From the NCBI GenBank assembly GCA_016935935.1, contig JAFGPZ010000164.1:1-23686 (forward strand): a stretch of 23,686 nt of DNA, given 5' to 3'. The position numbers and the translations under genes are program-made. This stretch comes from Deltaproteobacteria bacterium. Lineage in GTDB: Bacteria; Desulfobacterota; Syntrophia; Syntrophales; UBA2210. Below are positions 1 through 7,604 of the stretch, in pieces. Within the stretch, counting starts at the first letter, position 1. Every line of letters starts with the position of its first letter. The notes below the pieces were generated by a model. The model worked only from the letters and a program-made list of their open reading frames with translations, did no database searches and was not told the DNA's origin.

Positions 1-68
1 AGCTCAGTCGGTAGAGCACATCCTTGGTAAGGATGAGGTCACCAGTTCAATCCTGGTCGTGGGCTCCA
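1..68 (+). tRNA. tRNA-Thr (anticodon GGT), 5' end cut off by the window
   Basis: The D arm (GCTC 2-5 with GAGC 14-17), anticodon arm (CATCC 19-23 with GGATG 31-35, loop 24-30) and T arm (ACCAG 41-45 with CTGGT 53-57) are all complete. The anticodon GGT at 26-28 reads the threonine codon ACC. The 3' acceptor strand CGTGGGC (58-64) is followed by discriminator T65 and an encoded CCA at 66-68. About 8 bases of the 5' acceptor strand and the linker lie outside the window. It sits 22 nt upstream of rpmG and is probably co-transcribed with it. Confidence 0.95.
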
Positions 69-90
69 TTTAAGTGAAAGCAGGTCGAAA

Positions 91-240
91 ATGAGAGATA
101 TAGTTACTCTTGCGTGTGATGAGTGCAAACGCAGAAATTATACAACAACGAAAAACAAGAGGACGACGAAGAATCGCCTTGAATTGAAGAAGTATTGCAG
201 GTTTTGTCGAATCCATACCGTTCACAGGGAAACTAAGTAG
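91..240 (+). CDS. rpmG: 50S ribosomal protein L33, zinc-ribbon form
   Basis: This 49-residue protein begins [12 protein letters not shown] and is a small component of the large ribosomal subunit near the tRNA exit site. Two CxxC pairs (Cys9/Cys12 and Cys36/Cys39) form the zinc ribbon of the C-plus form of L33. Length matches the family (about 49-55 residues). The ATG start is preceded by CAGGT at 81-85, 5 nt away. The gene lies between tRNA-Thr and tRNA-Trp, a tRNA-rpmG-tRNA-secE-nusG arrangement seen in many bacteria, so tRNA processing probably releases this mRNA segment. Identity is clear from sequence and context. Zinc binding is inferred from the cysteines. Confidence 0.95.
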   Translation: MRDIVTLACDECKRRNYTTTKNKRTTKNRLELKKYCRFCRIHTVHRETK

Positions 241-257
241 CTCAATGGCATTAAAAC

Positions 258-334
258 AGGCCAGTAGCTCTAACGGATAGAGCACCGGACTCCAAATCCG
301 GGTGTTGGGGGTTCGAGTCCCTCCTGGCCTGCCA
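258..334 (+). tRNA. tRNA-Trp (anticodon CCA)
   Basis: The cloverleaf is complete. Acceptor AGGCCAG (258-264) pairs perfectly with CTGGCCT (324-330). The anticodon stem CCGGA/TCCGG flanks loop 290-296, with anticodon CCA at 292-294, which reads UGG. The T stem is 307-311 with 319-323, containing one G-T pair. The discriminator is G331 and CCA is encoded at 332-334. It lies 17 nt after rpmG and 23 nt before secE, the standard position for this tRNA upstream of secE-nusG. Its last bases can also pair with the secE ribosome binding site. Confidence 0.98.
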
Positions 335-357
335 TTTTATAATTGCAGGTTTATCGA

Positions 358-561
358 ATGGAAAGAGTTAAATTATTAATCAACAAGGTAAGACAGTTTT
401 TAATAGAATCTAAGGTTGAGCTTAAGAAGGTGACCTGGCCCACTTCCAAACAGACACTTGCTTCGACTTCGGTAGTTATTGTCGTAGTCATTATAGTTTC
501 GGTGTTTCTCGGTCTCGTGGATTTCGGCCTTACCAAAATAATAAGGGTATTTCTGGGCTAA
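358..561 (+). CDS. secE: Preprotein translocase subunit SecE (short, single-span form)
   Basis: SecE clamps and stabilises SecY in the SecYEG protein-conducting channel of the inner membrane. The 67-residue product is the minimal bacterial form. A charged N-terminal amphipathic segment is followed by the conserved KKVTWP motif (residues 23-28) and one hydrophobic span, roughly residues 34-56. I chose ATG 358 because AGGT at 347-350 is spaced 7 nt from it. A TTG at 343, which would add five residues, has no Shine-Dalgarno site and lies 9 nt from the end of tRNA-Trp. The nusG start follows 4 nt after the stop. Its partner SecY is encoded at the far end of this window. Confidence 0.96.
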   Translation: MERVKLLINKVRQFLIESKVELKKVTWPTSKQTLASTSVVIVVVIIVSVFLGLVDFGLTKIIRVFLG

Positions 562-565
562 AGAC

Positions 566-1093
566 ATGGCTTTACGGTGGTACATCGTTCACACATATTC
601 GGGATTTGAAGGAAGGGTCAAGCAGTCCCTGGAGGAGAGAATCGCGTCTGCAGGAATGCAGGACTATTTCTCCGACATCGTCATTCCAGAAGAGAATGTG
701 GTGGAACTGGTCAAAGGTGAGAAGAAAACGTCAAAAAGGAAGTTTTTTCCGGGTTATATTCTCGTCAGGATGGAATTGAACGACGACACGTGGCATCTTG
801 TCAAAGATACACCTAAAGTCACAGGTTTCGTGGGTAATATGAAACCATCACCAATCTCAGATGCCGAAGTGCAGTCTCTTCAGAACAGAATTGATGAAGG
901 CACTTTGAAGCCAAAGCCCAAGATTAGTTTTGATGAAGGGGATCATGTCAAGATAGTTGACGGCCCCTTTACCAATTTTGACGGGATTGTGGATGAAGTG
1001 AAGGCTGAAAAGGGTAAATTGAGAGTTATCGTAAGTATATTTGGAAGATCGACACCGGTGGAACTGGACTTCATCCAGGTCACCCAGAATTAG
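566..1093 (+). CDS. nusG: Transcription termination/antitermination factor NusG
   Basis: NusG binds RNA polymerase at the beta' clamp helices, promotes processive elongation, and links the polymerase to Rho or to ribosomal protein S10. The 175-residue protein starts MALRWYIVHTYSGFE, the typical beginning of the NGN domain (residues 1 to about 115), with the conserved FFPGYILV segment. A C-terminal KOW domain follows from about residue 125, including VKIVDGPFTNFDG. Length is normal for the family. Only 4 nt separate it from secE, so the two are probably translationally coupled; GGG at 555-557 can serve as a weak binding site. Both NusG targets, RpoC and S10, are encoded downstream in the same window. 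Confidence 0.98.
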   Translation: MALRWYIVHTYSGFEGRVKQSLEERIASAGMQDYFSDIVIPEENVVELVKGEKKTSKRKFFPGYILVRMELNDDTWHLVKDTPKVTGFVGNMKPSPISDAEVQSLQNRIDEGTLKPKPKISFDEGDHVKIVDGPFTNFDGIVDEVKAEKGKLRVIVSIFGRSTPVELDFIQVTQN

Positions 1094-1128
1094 AAATAGG
1101 ATAGCGAATAGCTGAAAAGGGGATTGTA

Positions 1129-1554
1129 ATGGCCAAAAAGATTATTGCAAATATAAAGCTCCAGATTCAGGCTGGGAAGGCAACTCCTTCGCCACCGATT
1201 GGTCCTGCCCTGGGCCAGCACGGGGTTAATATAATGGAATTCTGCAAAGCTTATAACGCATTGACTCAAAATCAGGAGGGTATGATTATTCCTGTTGTAA
1301 TAACTGTTTATGCCGATAAGTCCTTTACTTTTATTACCAAGACACCACCGGCCTCTGTGCTTTTGAAACAGGCGGCCAAGATTGCAAAGGGTGCCGGTGA
1401 TCCCAAGCGGGAGACAGTAGGGAAGTTATCTTCCAAAAAGGTGCGAGAGATTGCGGAGATAAAGTATAAGGATCTGAATGCCGTCGATATGGAAGGGGCG
1501 GTTAAAATAGTGGAAGGCACTGCTCGTTCCATGGGTATTGAAATTATAAGATAA
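1129..1554 (+). CDS. rplK: 50S ribosomal protein L11
   Basis: L11 binds helices 43/44 of 23S rRNA at the GTPase-associated centre and takes part in factor-dependent GTP hydrolysis and stringent-response sensing. The 141 residues match the family length (about 141). The N-terminal domain contains the proline-rich [14 protein letters not shown] segment, near residues 20-33, where thiostrepton-type antibiotics act. The C-terminal RNA-binding domain contains [11 protein letters not shown]. The start is ATG 1129, followed by [11 protein letters not shown]. It is 35 nt downstream of nusG and 21 nt upstream of rplA. In many bacteria L1 represses this pair by binding the mRNA ahead of rplK; I could not identify an L1 site in the short upstream gap. 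Confidence 0.98.
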   Translation: MAKKIIANIKLQIQAGKATPSPPIGPALGQHGVNIMEFCKAYNALTQNQEGMIIPVVITVYADKSFTFITKTPPASVLLKQAAKIAKGAGDPKRETVGKLSSKKVREIAEIKYKDLNAVDMEGAVKIVEGTARSMGIEIIR

Positions 1555-1575
1555 ATCTTTTTTTGGGGTATCATA

Positions 1576-2286
1576 ATGGCTAAAAAAGGGAAGAGCTATT
1601 TGGAAGTTAAAAAGAACGTGGAACCGGGGGCTCGATATACCCTGGGTGGAGCCGTTGAACTTGCTGTTTCGTCTGCAAGGGCGAAGTTTGATGAGACTGT
1701 CGAGGTAGCGGCCCGGTTGGGTGTCAACCCGAGGCATGCAGACCAGATGGTGCGCGGAAGCGTCGTTCTGCCTCATGGTCTGGGCAAGTCTGTCAGAGTA
1801 CTTGTTTTTGCCAAAGGTGAAAAGGAAAAAGAGGCCATTGATGCAGGCGCTGATTTTACAGGCTCCGATGAATTGATTGAAAAGGTTCAGGGAGGGTGGC
1901 TTGAATTTGACAGAGTAGTCGCTACTCCTGATATGATGGGTAAAGTAGGGAAGCTTGGCAAGATATTAGGTCCCCGCGGTTTAATGCCTAACCCGAAGGT
2001 GGGAACGGTGACATTTGATGTCAGGGATGCCGTTAACGATTTAAAGGCGGGCAAGGTTGAATTCAGAGTGGAAAAGGCAGGAATCGTTCACAGTCCCGTC
2101 GGTAAGGTATCTTTCGGAGTAGAGAAACTGACTGAAAATATTCTGGCATTAATTGAGACAATTATTAAGCTGAAACCGGCGTCTAGCAAAGGCGCATATC
2201 TAAAGACCATTTCCCTCTCTACAACGATGGGGCCAGGGATTAAAGTGGATCCCATGGATGTAAGGAACATTTTAAAGGTTGGATAA
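1576..2286 (+). CDS. rplA: 50S ribosomal protein L1
   Basis: L1 forms the mobile stalk at the E site and helps release deacylated tRNA. In many bacteria it also represses translation of the rplK-rplA mRNA. The 236-residue length fits the family (about 230-235). The L1 signature [14 protein letters not shown] is at residues 132-145, and the C-terminal part contains [13 protein letters not shown]. The start is ATG 1576, which opens [15 protein letters not shown]. It lies 21 nt after rplK and is followed by the 163-nt gap containing the rplJ leader. Nothing in the protein looks unusual. Confidence 0.98.
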   Translation: MAKKGKSYLEVKKNVEPGARYTLGGAVELAVSSARAKFDETVEVAARLGVNPRHADQMVRGSVVLPHGLGKSVRVLVFAKGEKEKEAIDAGADFTGSDELIEKVQGGWLEFDRVVATPDMMGKVGKLGKILGPRGLMPNPKVGTVTFDVRDAVNDLKAGKVEFRVEKAGIVHSPVGKVSFGVEKLTENILALIETIIKLKPASSKGAYLKTISLSTTMGPGIKVDPMDVRNILKVG

Positions 2287-2302
2287 AAATAAGTAGGAAA
2301 AG

Positions 2303-2440
2303 TCATAGACAGCAGGTACGGCGTGTTTAAACGAAGAAGGTAGGCCTGCCGAGACTATTGAAGTGTTTAATATTGCTTCCTGTATGGCAGTCTGACTTTC
2401 GATACGATTTTCACATGTTTTGATGGCTGGAATTGTTTAA
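2303..2440 (+). promoter_or_regulatory. L10-type ribosomal protein leader upstream of rplJ
   Basis: The 163-nt gap between rplA and rplJ holds an mRNA structure resembling the L10 leader family. The segment around AGACAGCAGGT (2307-2317) can pair with CCTGC at 2345-2349 through GCAGG 2312-2316. The intervening arm has an inner stem CGT 2322-2324 with ACG 2331-2333. The AGACAGCAGG and GCCTGCCGAGA elements recall the kink-turn-like site bound by L10 or the L10-L12 complex. Binding would repress rplJ-rplL translation. The pairing is visible; L10 binding is inferred from family knowledge. The downstream part contains repeated TGTTTAA but no clear terminator or strong promoter. Confidence 0.7.
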
Positions 2441-2452
2441 ATTCTGGGAATG

Positions 2453-2460
2453 AAAGGAGG
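2453..2460 (+). promoter_or_regulatory. Strong ribosome binding site that sets the rplJ TTG start
   Basis: AAAGGAGG at 2453-2460 is a near-perfect Shine-Dalgarno site. It is 7 nt upstream of TTG 2468, giving an L10 of normal length. The in-frame ATG at 2450 precedes this site and has no comparable one of its own. The ATG at 2463 is out of frame and too close. Confidence 0.85.
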
Positions 2461-2467
2461 CCATGGA

Positions 2468-2986
2468 TTGGATCGAGGTACGAAAGAACGTGTTGTTTCC
2501 GAACTTCATGATAAATTGAGGGACACAAAGCTGGCTATTCTTGCAGATTATAGTGGGATGAGTGTCCTGCAGATTACTGAATTGAGAAATCAGCTCCGCG
2601 GCAGCGATAGTGAAATGAAGGTAGTTAAAAACAATCTTCTCAGAATCGCTTCAAGGGAAACTGATTACTCGGTGCTGGATGATCATTTGACAGGTCCTCT
2701 GGCTATCATCATGAATTTCGGTGATGTGGTTGAGCCGACGAAGACTCTTGTTGGATTTGCCAAGAAAAATGAAGCACTGGAAATCAAGGTTGGTGTTCTC
2801 GATGGCAAATTGCTAAGTCAAAAGGAGATCAGCATCCTGGCCGAATTGCCGAGTCGGGAGATTCTCCTGGGCAAGCTGCTTTCTACCATGATTGGTGTGC
2901 AGGCTCAATTTGTAAGTGTTTTGGCGGAAGTCCCAGGAAAGTTCGTCAGGACTCTGGACGCCTACCGGGCACAAAAAGAAAATTAA
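2468..2986 (+). CDS. rplJ: 50S ribosomal protein L10
   Basis: L10 anchors L12 dimers to the large subunit at the base of the stalk. Together with L12 it usually represses its own mRNA. From TTG 2468 the product is 172 residues, beginning MDRGTKERVVSEL, which fits the family (about 165-175). The N-terminal RNA-binding domain includes LAILADYSGMSVLQITELR, and the C-terminal helix that binds L12 is near residues 135-172. An upstream in-frame ATG at 2450 would add six residues encoded by the Shine-Dalgarno site itself, so I reject it. rplL follows after 29 nt. Regulation through the leader at 2303-2440 is likely. The TTG start may keep expression in proportion to L12. Confidence 0.96.
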   Translation: MDRGTKERVVSELHDKLRDTKLAILADYSGMSVLQITELRNQLRGSDSEMKVVKNNLLRIASRETDYSVLDDHLTGPLAIIMNFGDVVEPTKTLVGFAKKNEALEIKVGVLDGKLLSQKEISILAELPSREILLGKLLSTMIGVQAQFVSVLAEVPGKFVRTLDAYRAQKEN

Positions 2987-3015
2987 TTATAATTATACAG
3001 GAAGGAATATAAGAA

Positions 3016-3405
3016 ATGGCGACAACGAAAAAAATAACGAAAGAAGATGTGGTAAAATTTATTGAAGAAATGACTGTCCTCGAACTCTCTGAGCTGGTGA
3101 AGGAGCTGGAGGAAAAGTTTGGTGTGTCTGCTGCGGCGCCTGTTGCCGCTGCGCCTGCTGCTGCCGGCGCGGCTCCTGTTGCTGAAGAGGAAAAAACCGA
3201 ATTTGATGCCATTCTGACGGGATTCGGAGCTCAGAAGATTCAGGTCATCAAGGTTGTGAGAACCATAACAAGTCTGGGGCTGAAAGAGGCCAAGGACCTT
3301 GTTGAAGGCGTACCGAAACCTATCAAGGAGGGCATATCAAAGGACGAAGCCGAGGATATCAAGAAGAAGATAGAAGAGGTCGGTGGAACTGTAGAAGTTA
3401 AATAG
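3016..3405 (+). CDS. rplL: 50S ribosomal protein L7/L12
   Basis: L12 is the multi-copy stalk protein that recruits elongation, initiation and release factors and stimulates their GTPase activity. The 129 residues show the expected three parts. An N-terminal dimerisation domain (about 1-38) binds L10. An Ala/Pro/Gly-rich hinge (about 39-58, with [13 protein letters not shown]) is flexible. A C-terminal factor-binding domain contains [21 protein letters not shown]. The start is ATG 3016, with GGAAGGAA upstream. An 11-bp tandem duplication covers the stop codon but leaves the protein unchanged. It lies 29 nt after rplJ and 64 nt before rpoB; no terminator is evident in the rplL-rpoB gap. Confidence 0.98.
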   Translation: MATTKKITKEDVVKFIEEMTVLELSELVKELEEKFGVSAAAPVAAAPAAAGAAPVAEEEKTEFDAILTGFGAQKIQVIKVVRTITSLGLKEAKDLVEGVPKPIKEGISKDEAEDIKKKIEEVGGTVEVK

Positions 3406-3413
3406 AAGTTAAA
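3392..3413 (+). repeat. 11-bp tandem duplication across the rplL stop codon
   Basis: TAGAAGTTAAA occurs twice head to tail, at 3392-3402 and 3403-3413, and a further TAG follows at 3414-3416. The first base of the second copy begins the TAG stop codon of rplL. The encoded protein end is the same with one or two copies, so this looks like a neutral slippage duplication. Confidence 0.9.
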
Positions 3414-3469
3414 TAGACACCGTCTGCAAGATACAGCCGTCAGGCATCTATTAAAAATTAAGGATAGTT

Positions 3470-6400
3470 ATGGGTATATATAGAAAAGATTTTGGCCGTA
3501 TTAAAAAGATGGTCGAAATACCGGATCTGATCGAAATCCAGAAGACATCCTATGCAAAATTCCTCCAGGCCGATGTAAGGCCTGAAAATCGGGAGAACTT
3601 TGGTCTTCAGGGGGCCTTTAAAAGTGTTTTCCCTATTGCGGATTTTGGAGGCAAGTGTTCGCTGGAATTTGACAGCTACACAATTCAAAAAGCCAGATAT
3701 GATGTGAAGGAGTGTGTCCAAAGGGGAATGACCTATGGAGCTCCCCTGAAAATCGTTGTCAGGCTTGCTGTCTTTGATGCCGGAAAGGCTGGTGATCAGA
3801 GAATAATAAGGGATATTAAGGAACAGGAGATTTACTTCGGTGAGATTCCCTTAATGACTGACAAGGGGACCTTTATTATAAATGGTACCGAACGGGTTAT
3901 TGTCAGTCAGCTTCACAGGTCTCCTGGCATATTCTTTGATCACGACAAGGGCAAAACCCATTCAAGTGGCAAACTGATATACTCGGCCAGGGTTATTCCG
4001 ATTAGAGGATCCTGGCTGGATCTTGAGTTTGATCCCAAGGATATGCTCTATGCCAGGATTGATCGCAGGAGAAAGATGCCCGTGACCATACTGCTAAAGG
4101 CCATGGGATATACTACTGAAGATCTGCTGCGGTGCTTCCACAATGTTATAAATGTTGTTATAGAGGGTGGCACGCCTTTCCTTGTCGTAAGTGATTCCCT
4201 TGTCGGTGAAAGAGCACCTGAGGATATTACTGATATCAAGACTGGTGAGGTTATCGCAAAGAAGGGAAGAAAAATTACTCGAGCCTCACTGAAGAGAATT
4301 ATGGACTCAGGCATAGATCGTCTCCGGATAAATAAAGACTTTCTAGTCGGACAGATTCTCCTTTTTGACATAGCCGACCCAGATAGCGGTGAGATCCTGC
4401 TCAAATGTAATGATGAGTTAGATGATAGTCGAGTTGAAGCCCTTTTCGAAAAAAATATCAGAGAAATTGGACTGATTCGGCTTGAAGAGGACGGACACTC
4501 TTCCTATATCCGCAACACACTTCTAATGGAAAAGGTTGAGAGTGAAGAGGAGGCAATTATAGACATATACAGAAGATTGCGTCCCAGTAACCCGCCCACT
4601 CCAGAGACGGCCCGCAGATTTTTTGATGGCCTCTTTTTTAGCGATGACAGCTATAACCTTTCAAGTGTGGGAAGGGTAAAAATGAATTACAAGCTTCGTC
4701 TTGGTGTCCCCTCGGATTTAACGGTTTTAAGAAGGGAAGATGTCTTGGAAGCTGTGAAGTACCTTGTAAAACTCAAAAACGGAGTTCCTGAATATAGTGT
4801 AGACGACATTGATCATCTGGGGAACAGAAGGATAAGGTCCGTAGGAGAGCTGATCGAGAATCAGTACCGGATAGGCCTGGTCAGGATGGAGCGCGCAATA
4901 AAGGAGAAGATGAGTCTCCTTGATGTGGAAACAATGATGCCCCACGATCTGGTGAATGCAAAGCCGGTAACAGCTGTTGTTAATGAATTTTTCGGGAGCA
5001 GTCAGTTGTCTCAGTTTATGGATCAGACCAATCCCCTTTCTGAAATTACACACAAAAGACGATTGTCTGCGCTTGGTCCGGGCGGACTTACCCGGGAGAG
5101 AGCGGGATTTGAGGTTCGGGATGTTCACAATACTCACTATGGCCGCATATGTCCCGTTGAGACGCCTGAAGGTCCAAATATCGGTCTCATAGTTTCTCTA
5201 AGTACCTTTGCCCGTGTGAACGACTTTGGTTTTATAGAGACACCTTACATAGTGGTAAAGGACGGACAACTACTCGATGAGATCCGATATCTTACGGCCA
5301 TAGAGGAGGAAGATCATAAAATTGCGCAGGCCAATACTTCCTTAGATAAAGCGGGAAATATTACGGAAGATCTTGTAACTGCGCGAAAAGGCGGCGACTA
5401 TATTATGGTACCGCCGACTGAAATAACGTTAATGGACGTTTCTCCAAGCCAGCTTGTCAGTGTTGCTGCTGGGCTGATCCCTTTCTTGGAACATGATGAT
5501 GCAAACCGCGCTCTCATGGGTTCAAACATGCAGCGACAGGCTGTTCCTCTTTTGAAGCCCAGGGCGCCACTTGTTGGCACGGGCATGGAGTCCGTTGTTG
5601 CCAGAGATTCCGGGGCTGTCATTGCGGCAGACAGATCGGGTGTTGTGGTAGATGTGGATGCCTCCAGAGTTGTCATTAAGTGCGACGCTGCGGAGTCAGA
5701 TGAGGGCGATACGGGGGTCGATATATACAACCTTATAAAGTATCAGCGTTCGAACCAGGACACCTGTTTCAATCACAAGCCCATAGTAGATAAGGGGAAT
5801 AAGGTCAAGCGCGGAGATATTATAGCCGATGGACCTTCAACGAGTAACGGAGAACTTGCCCTGGGAAGAAATGTCATGGTGGCATTCATGTCCTGGGGAG
5901 GATACAATTATGAGGATTCCATACTTATCAGTGAGCGCGTTGTAAAGAATGATATCTATACGTCTGTCCATATTGAAGAATTTGAAACGGTGGCGAGAGA
6001 TACAAAACTCGGGAGAGAGGAAATCACTCGAGACATTCCCAATGTAGGGGAGGAGGCGCTACAAAAACTGGATGAAAGCGGTATTGTCAGGATAGGAGTT
6101 TCGGTTAAAGCTGGCGATATACTGGTTGGAAAGGTAACGCCCAAAGGAGAAACCCAGCTATCTCCCGAGGAGAAACTTCTCCGCGCTATTTTTGGCGAGA
6201 AGGCGGGCGATGTCAGAGATACCTCGCTTAGGTTACCTCCCGGTATTGAAGGCACTGTCATTGAGGCAAAGGTCTTTACCCGTAAGGGAATCGAGAAGGA
6301 TGCCAGAACGCAGCAGATAGAGAATGAAGAAATTGCAGGCTACCAAAAGGATAAAGAAGACGAAATAGGAATTATCACCTCCAGCGTACGTAACAAGGTG

Positions 6401-7558
6401 TCGGACTTGCTTATTGGGTGTACTTCTGCCTCGAAACTTACCGATAAGGGAAAGAAAAAGGTTCTGTTGAAGAAGGGGGAAAGGATTACTGAGGAATCGT
6501 TGAAGACTGTACCCTTCGCACTCTGGGAACACATGGAGCTGGATGAATATGAGACGGAAGAGCGGGCGAAGAACCTGTTGAAGAATCTTGCAAATACCAT
6601 AGATGTTATAGAGGCATTTTATGGTGAAAAGATACAAACAGTGCAGACAGGAGATGAGCTGTCTCCAGGCGTTATCAAACTTGTTAAAATTTATATTGCA
6701 ATCAAGAGGAAGCTTTCTGTTGGTGACAAGATGGCTGGGAGACACGGGAACAAGGGGGTCCTGTCGAGAATTCTTCCAGAGGAAGACATGCCCTTCTTTT
6801 CAGACGGCAGACCTGTCGATATAATACTGAACCCTTTAGGAGTTCCCTCTCGTATGAATGTTGGGCAGATACTGGAAACACATCTGGGATGGGCCGCGCG
6901 GGGTTTGGGTGAGAGGATAAATGCACTGGTAGAAAAGAATTTCAACGCCGACTTGATAAAAAAGGAATTAAAAAAGATTTATTCTTCGCCGGACTTTGAC
7001 AGCTTTATAGACGGAGCAAAAGAGGATGAAATCAGGAAATTCTTGGGGAGATTAAAGAATGGTATTCCCATGGCCACACCAGTTTTTGATGGGGCTGAAG
7101 AACGAGAGATTCAAGACATGCTGGAGATGGCAGGTCTGCCAAAATTAGGCAGGGCACAGCTCTTTGATGGAAGGACGGGCGACCCCTTCGAGCAGGAGAT
7201 AGCTGTGGGAATGATATATATTATGAAGCTCCACCATCTGGTGGATGACAAGATACATGCCAGATCAATCGGTCCATATTCTCTAGTTACACAACAGCCG
7301 CTTGGTGGTAAAGCGCAATTCGGAGGGCAGCGACTTGGTGAGATGGAAGTCTGGGCAATCGAGGCTTACGGAGCCGCCTATACATTGCAGGAATTTCTGA
7401 CAGTTAAGTCGGATGACGTGGCCGGAAGAACAAGGATGTATGAGGCCATAGTAAAGGGTGAACATGTGCTCGAGTGTGGATTGCCGGAGTCCTTTAATGT
7501 CCTGGTTAAGGAGATGCAGGGGCTGTCCCTCGACGTGGAACTGATCGAGAGGACTTGA
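3470..7558 (+). CDS. rpoB: DNA-directed RNA polymerase subunit beta
   Basis: RpoB is one of the two large catalytic-core subunits of RNA polymerase. The 1362 residues compare with 1342 in E. coli. The rifampicin-binding region [16 protein letters not shown] begins near residue 508. Asp518, His528 and Ser533 correspond to E. coli D516, H526 and S531 and all have the drug-sensitive residue. Downstream are GPNIGL, the catalytic-region motif [16 protein letters not shown], and the C-terminal [20 protein letters not shown]. Segments around residues 220-345 and 940-1060 correspond in position to the lineage-specific insertions of proteobacterial beta. The start is ATG 3470 with AAGGA upstream. rpoC follows after 46 nt. 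Confidence 0.99.
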   Translation: MGIYRKDFGRIKKMVEIPDLIEIQKTSYAKFLQADVRPENRENFGLQGAFKSVFPIADFGGKCSLEFDSYTIQKARYDVKECVQRGMTYGAPLKIVVRLAVFDAGKAGDQRIIRDIKEQEIYFGEIPLMTDKGTFIINGTERVIVSQLHRSPGIFFDHDKGKTHSSGKLIYSARVIPIRGSWLDLEFDPKDMLYARIDRRRKMPVTILLKAMGYTTEDLLRCFHNVINVVIEGGTPFLVVSDSLVGERAPEDITDIKTGEVIAKKGRKITRASLKRIMDSGIDRLRINKDFLVGQILLFDIADPDSGEILLKCNDELDDSRVEALFEKNIREIGLIRLEEDGHSSYIRNTLLMEKVESEEEAIIDIYRRLRPSNPPTPETARRFFDGLFFSDDSYNLSSVGRVKMNYKLRLGVPSDLTVLRREDVLEAVKYLVKLKNGVPEYSVDDIDHLGNRRIRSVGELIENQYRIGLVRMERAIKEKMSLLDVETMMPHDLVNAKPVTAVVNEFFGSSQLSQFMDQTNPLSEITHKRRLSALGPGGLTRERAGFEVRDVHNTHYGRICPVETPEGPNIGLIVSLSTFARVNDFGFIETPYIVVKDGQLLDEIRYLTAIEEEDHKIAQANTSLDKAGNITEDLVTARKGGDYIMVPPTEITLMDVSPSQLVSVAAGLIPFLEHDDANRALMGSNMQRQAVPLLKPRAPLVGTGMESVVARDSGAVIAADRSGVVVDVDASRVVIKCDAAESDEGDTGVDIYNLIKYQRSNQDTCFNHKPIVDKGNKVKRGDIIADGPSTSNGELALGRNVMVAFMSWGGYNYEDSILISERVVKNDIYTSVHIEEFETVARDTKLGREEITRDIPNVGEEALQKLDESGIVRIGVSVKAGDILVGKVTPKGETQLSPEEKLLRAIFGEKAGDVRDTSLRLPPGIEGTVIEAKVFTRKGIEKDARTQQIENEEIAGYQKDKEDEIGIITSSVRNKVSDLLIGCTSASKLTDKGKKKVLLKKGERITEESLKTVPFALWEHMELDEYETEERAKNLLKNLANTIDVIEAFYGEKIQTVQTGDELSPGVIKLVKIYIAIKRKLSVGDKMAGRHGNKGVLSRILPEEDMPFFSDGRPVDIILNPLGVPSRMNVGQILETHLGWAARGLGERINALVEKNFNADLIKKELKKIYSSPDFDSFIDGAKEDEIRKFLGRLKNGIPMATPVFDGAEEREIQDMLEMAGLPKLGRAQLFDGRTGDPFEQEIAVGMIYIMKLHHLVDDKIHARSIGPYSLVTQQPLGGKAQFGGQRLGEMEVWAIEAYGAAYTLQEFLTVKSDDVAGRTRMYEAIVKGEHVLECGLPESFNVLVKEMQGLSLDVELIERT

Positions 7559-7604
7559 TACCAGTTAACATTATAATCAGCAAGTATAAAGGGAGTTATA
7601 TCCA

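Noticed and set aside
338..343. Perfect TATAAT just after tRNA-Trp, as a possible secE promoter
   Set aside because: No -35-like hexamer at the right distance; the upstream bases are the tRNA T arm and acceptor, and there is no extended -10 TG. AT-rich sequence after a tRNA gene is common.
1907..1937. TTGACA with TATGAT inside rplA as an internal promoter for rplJ
   Set aside because: The spacer is 19 nt, and both boxes are explained by conserved L1 codons; no supporting context.
2463..2519. Out-of-frame ATG at 2463 as a small leader ORF upstream of or overlapping rplJ
   Set aside because: It is 2 nt from the Shine-Dalgarno site, too close for efficient initiation, and the short frame ends inside rplJ with no sign of selection.
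7555..7577. TTGATA and TATAAT between rpoB and rpoC as a promoter
   Set aside because: The hexamers are good but only 11 nt apart (TTGATA 7555-7560, TATAAT 7572-7577), far short of 16-18 nt. rpoBC are expected to be co-transcribed.
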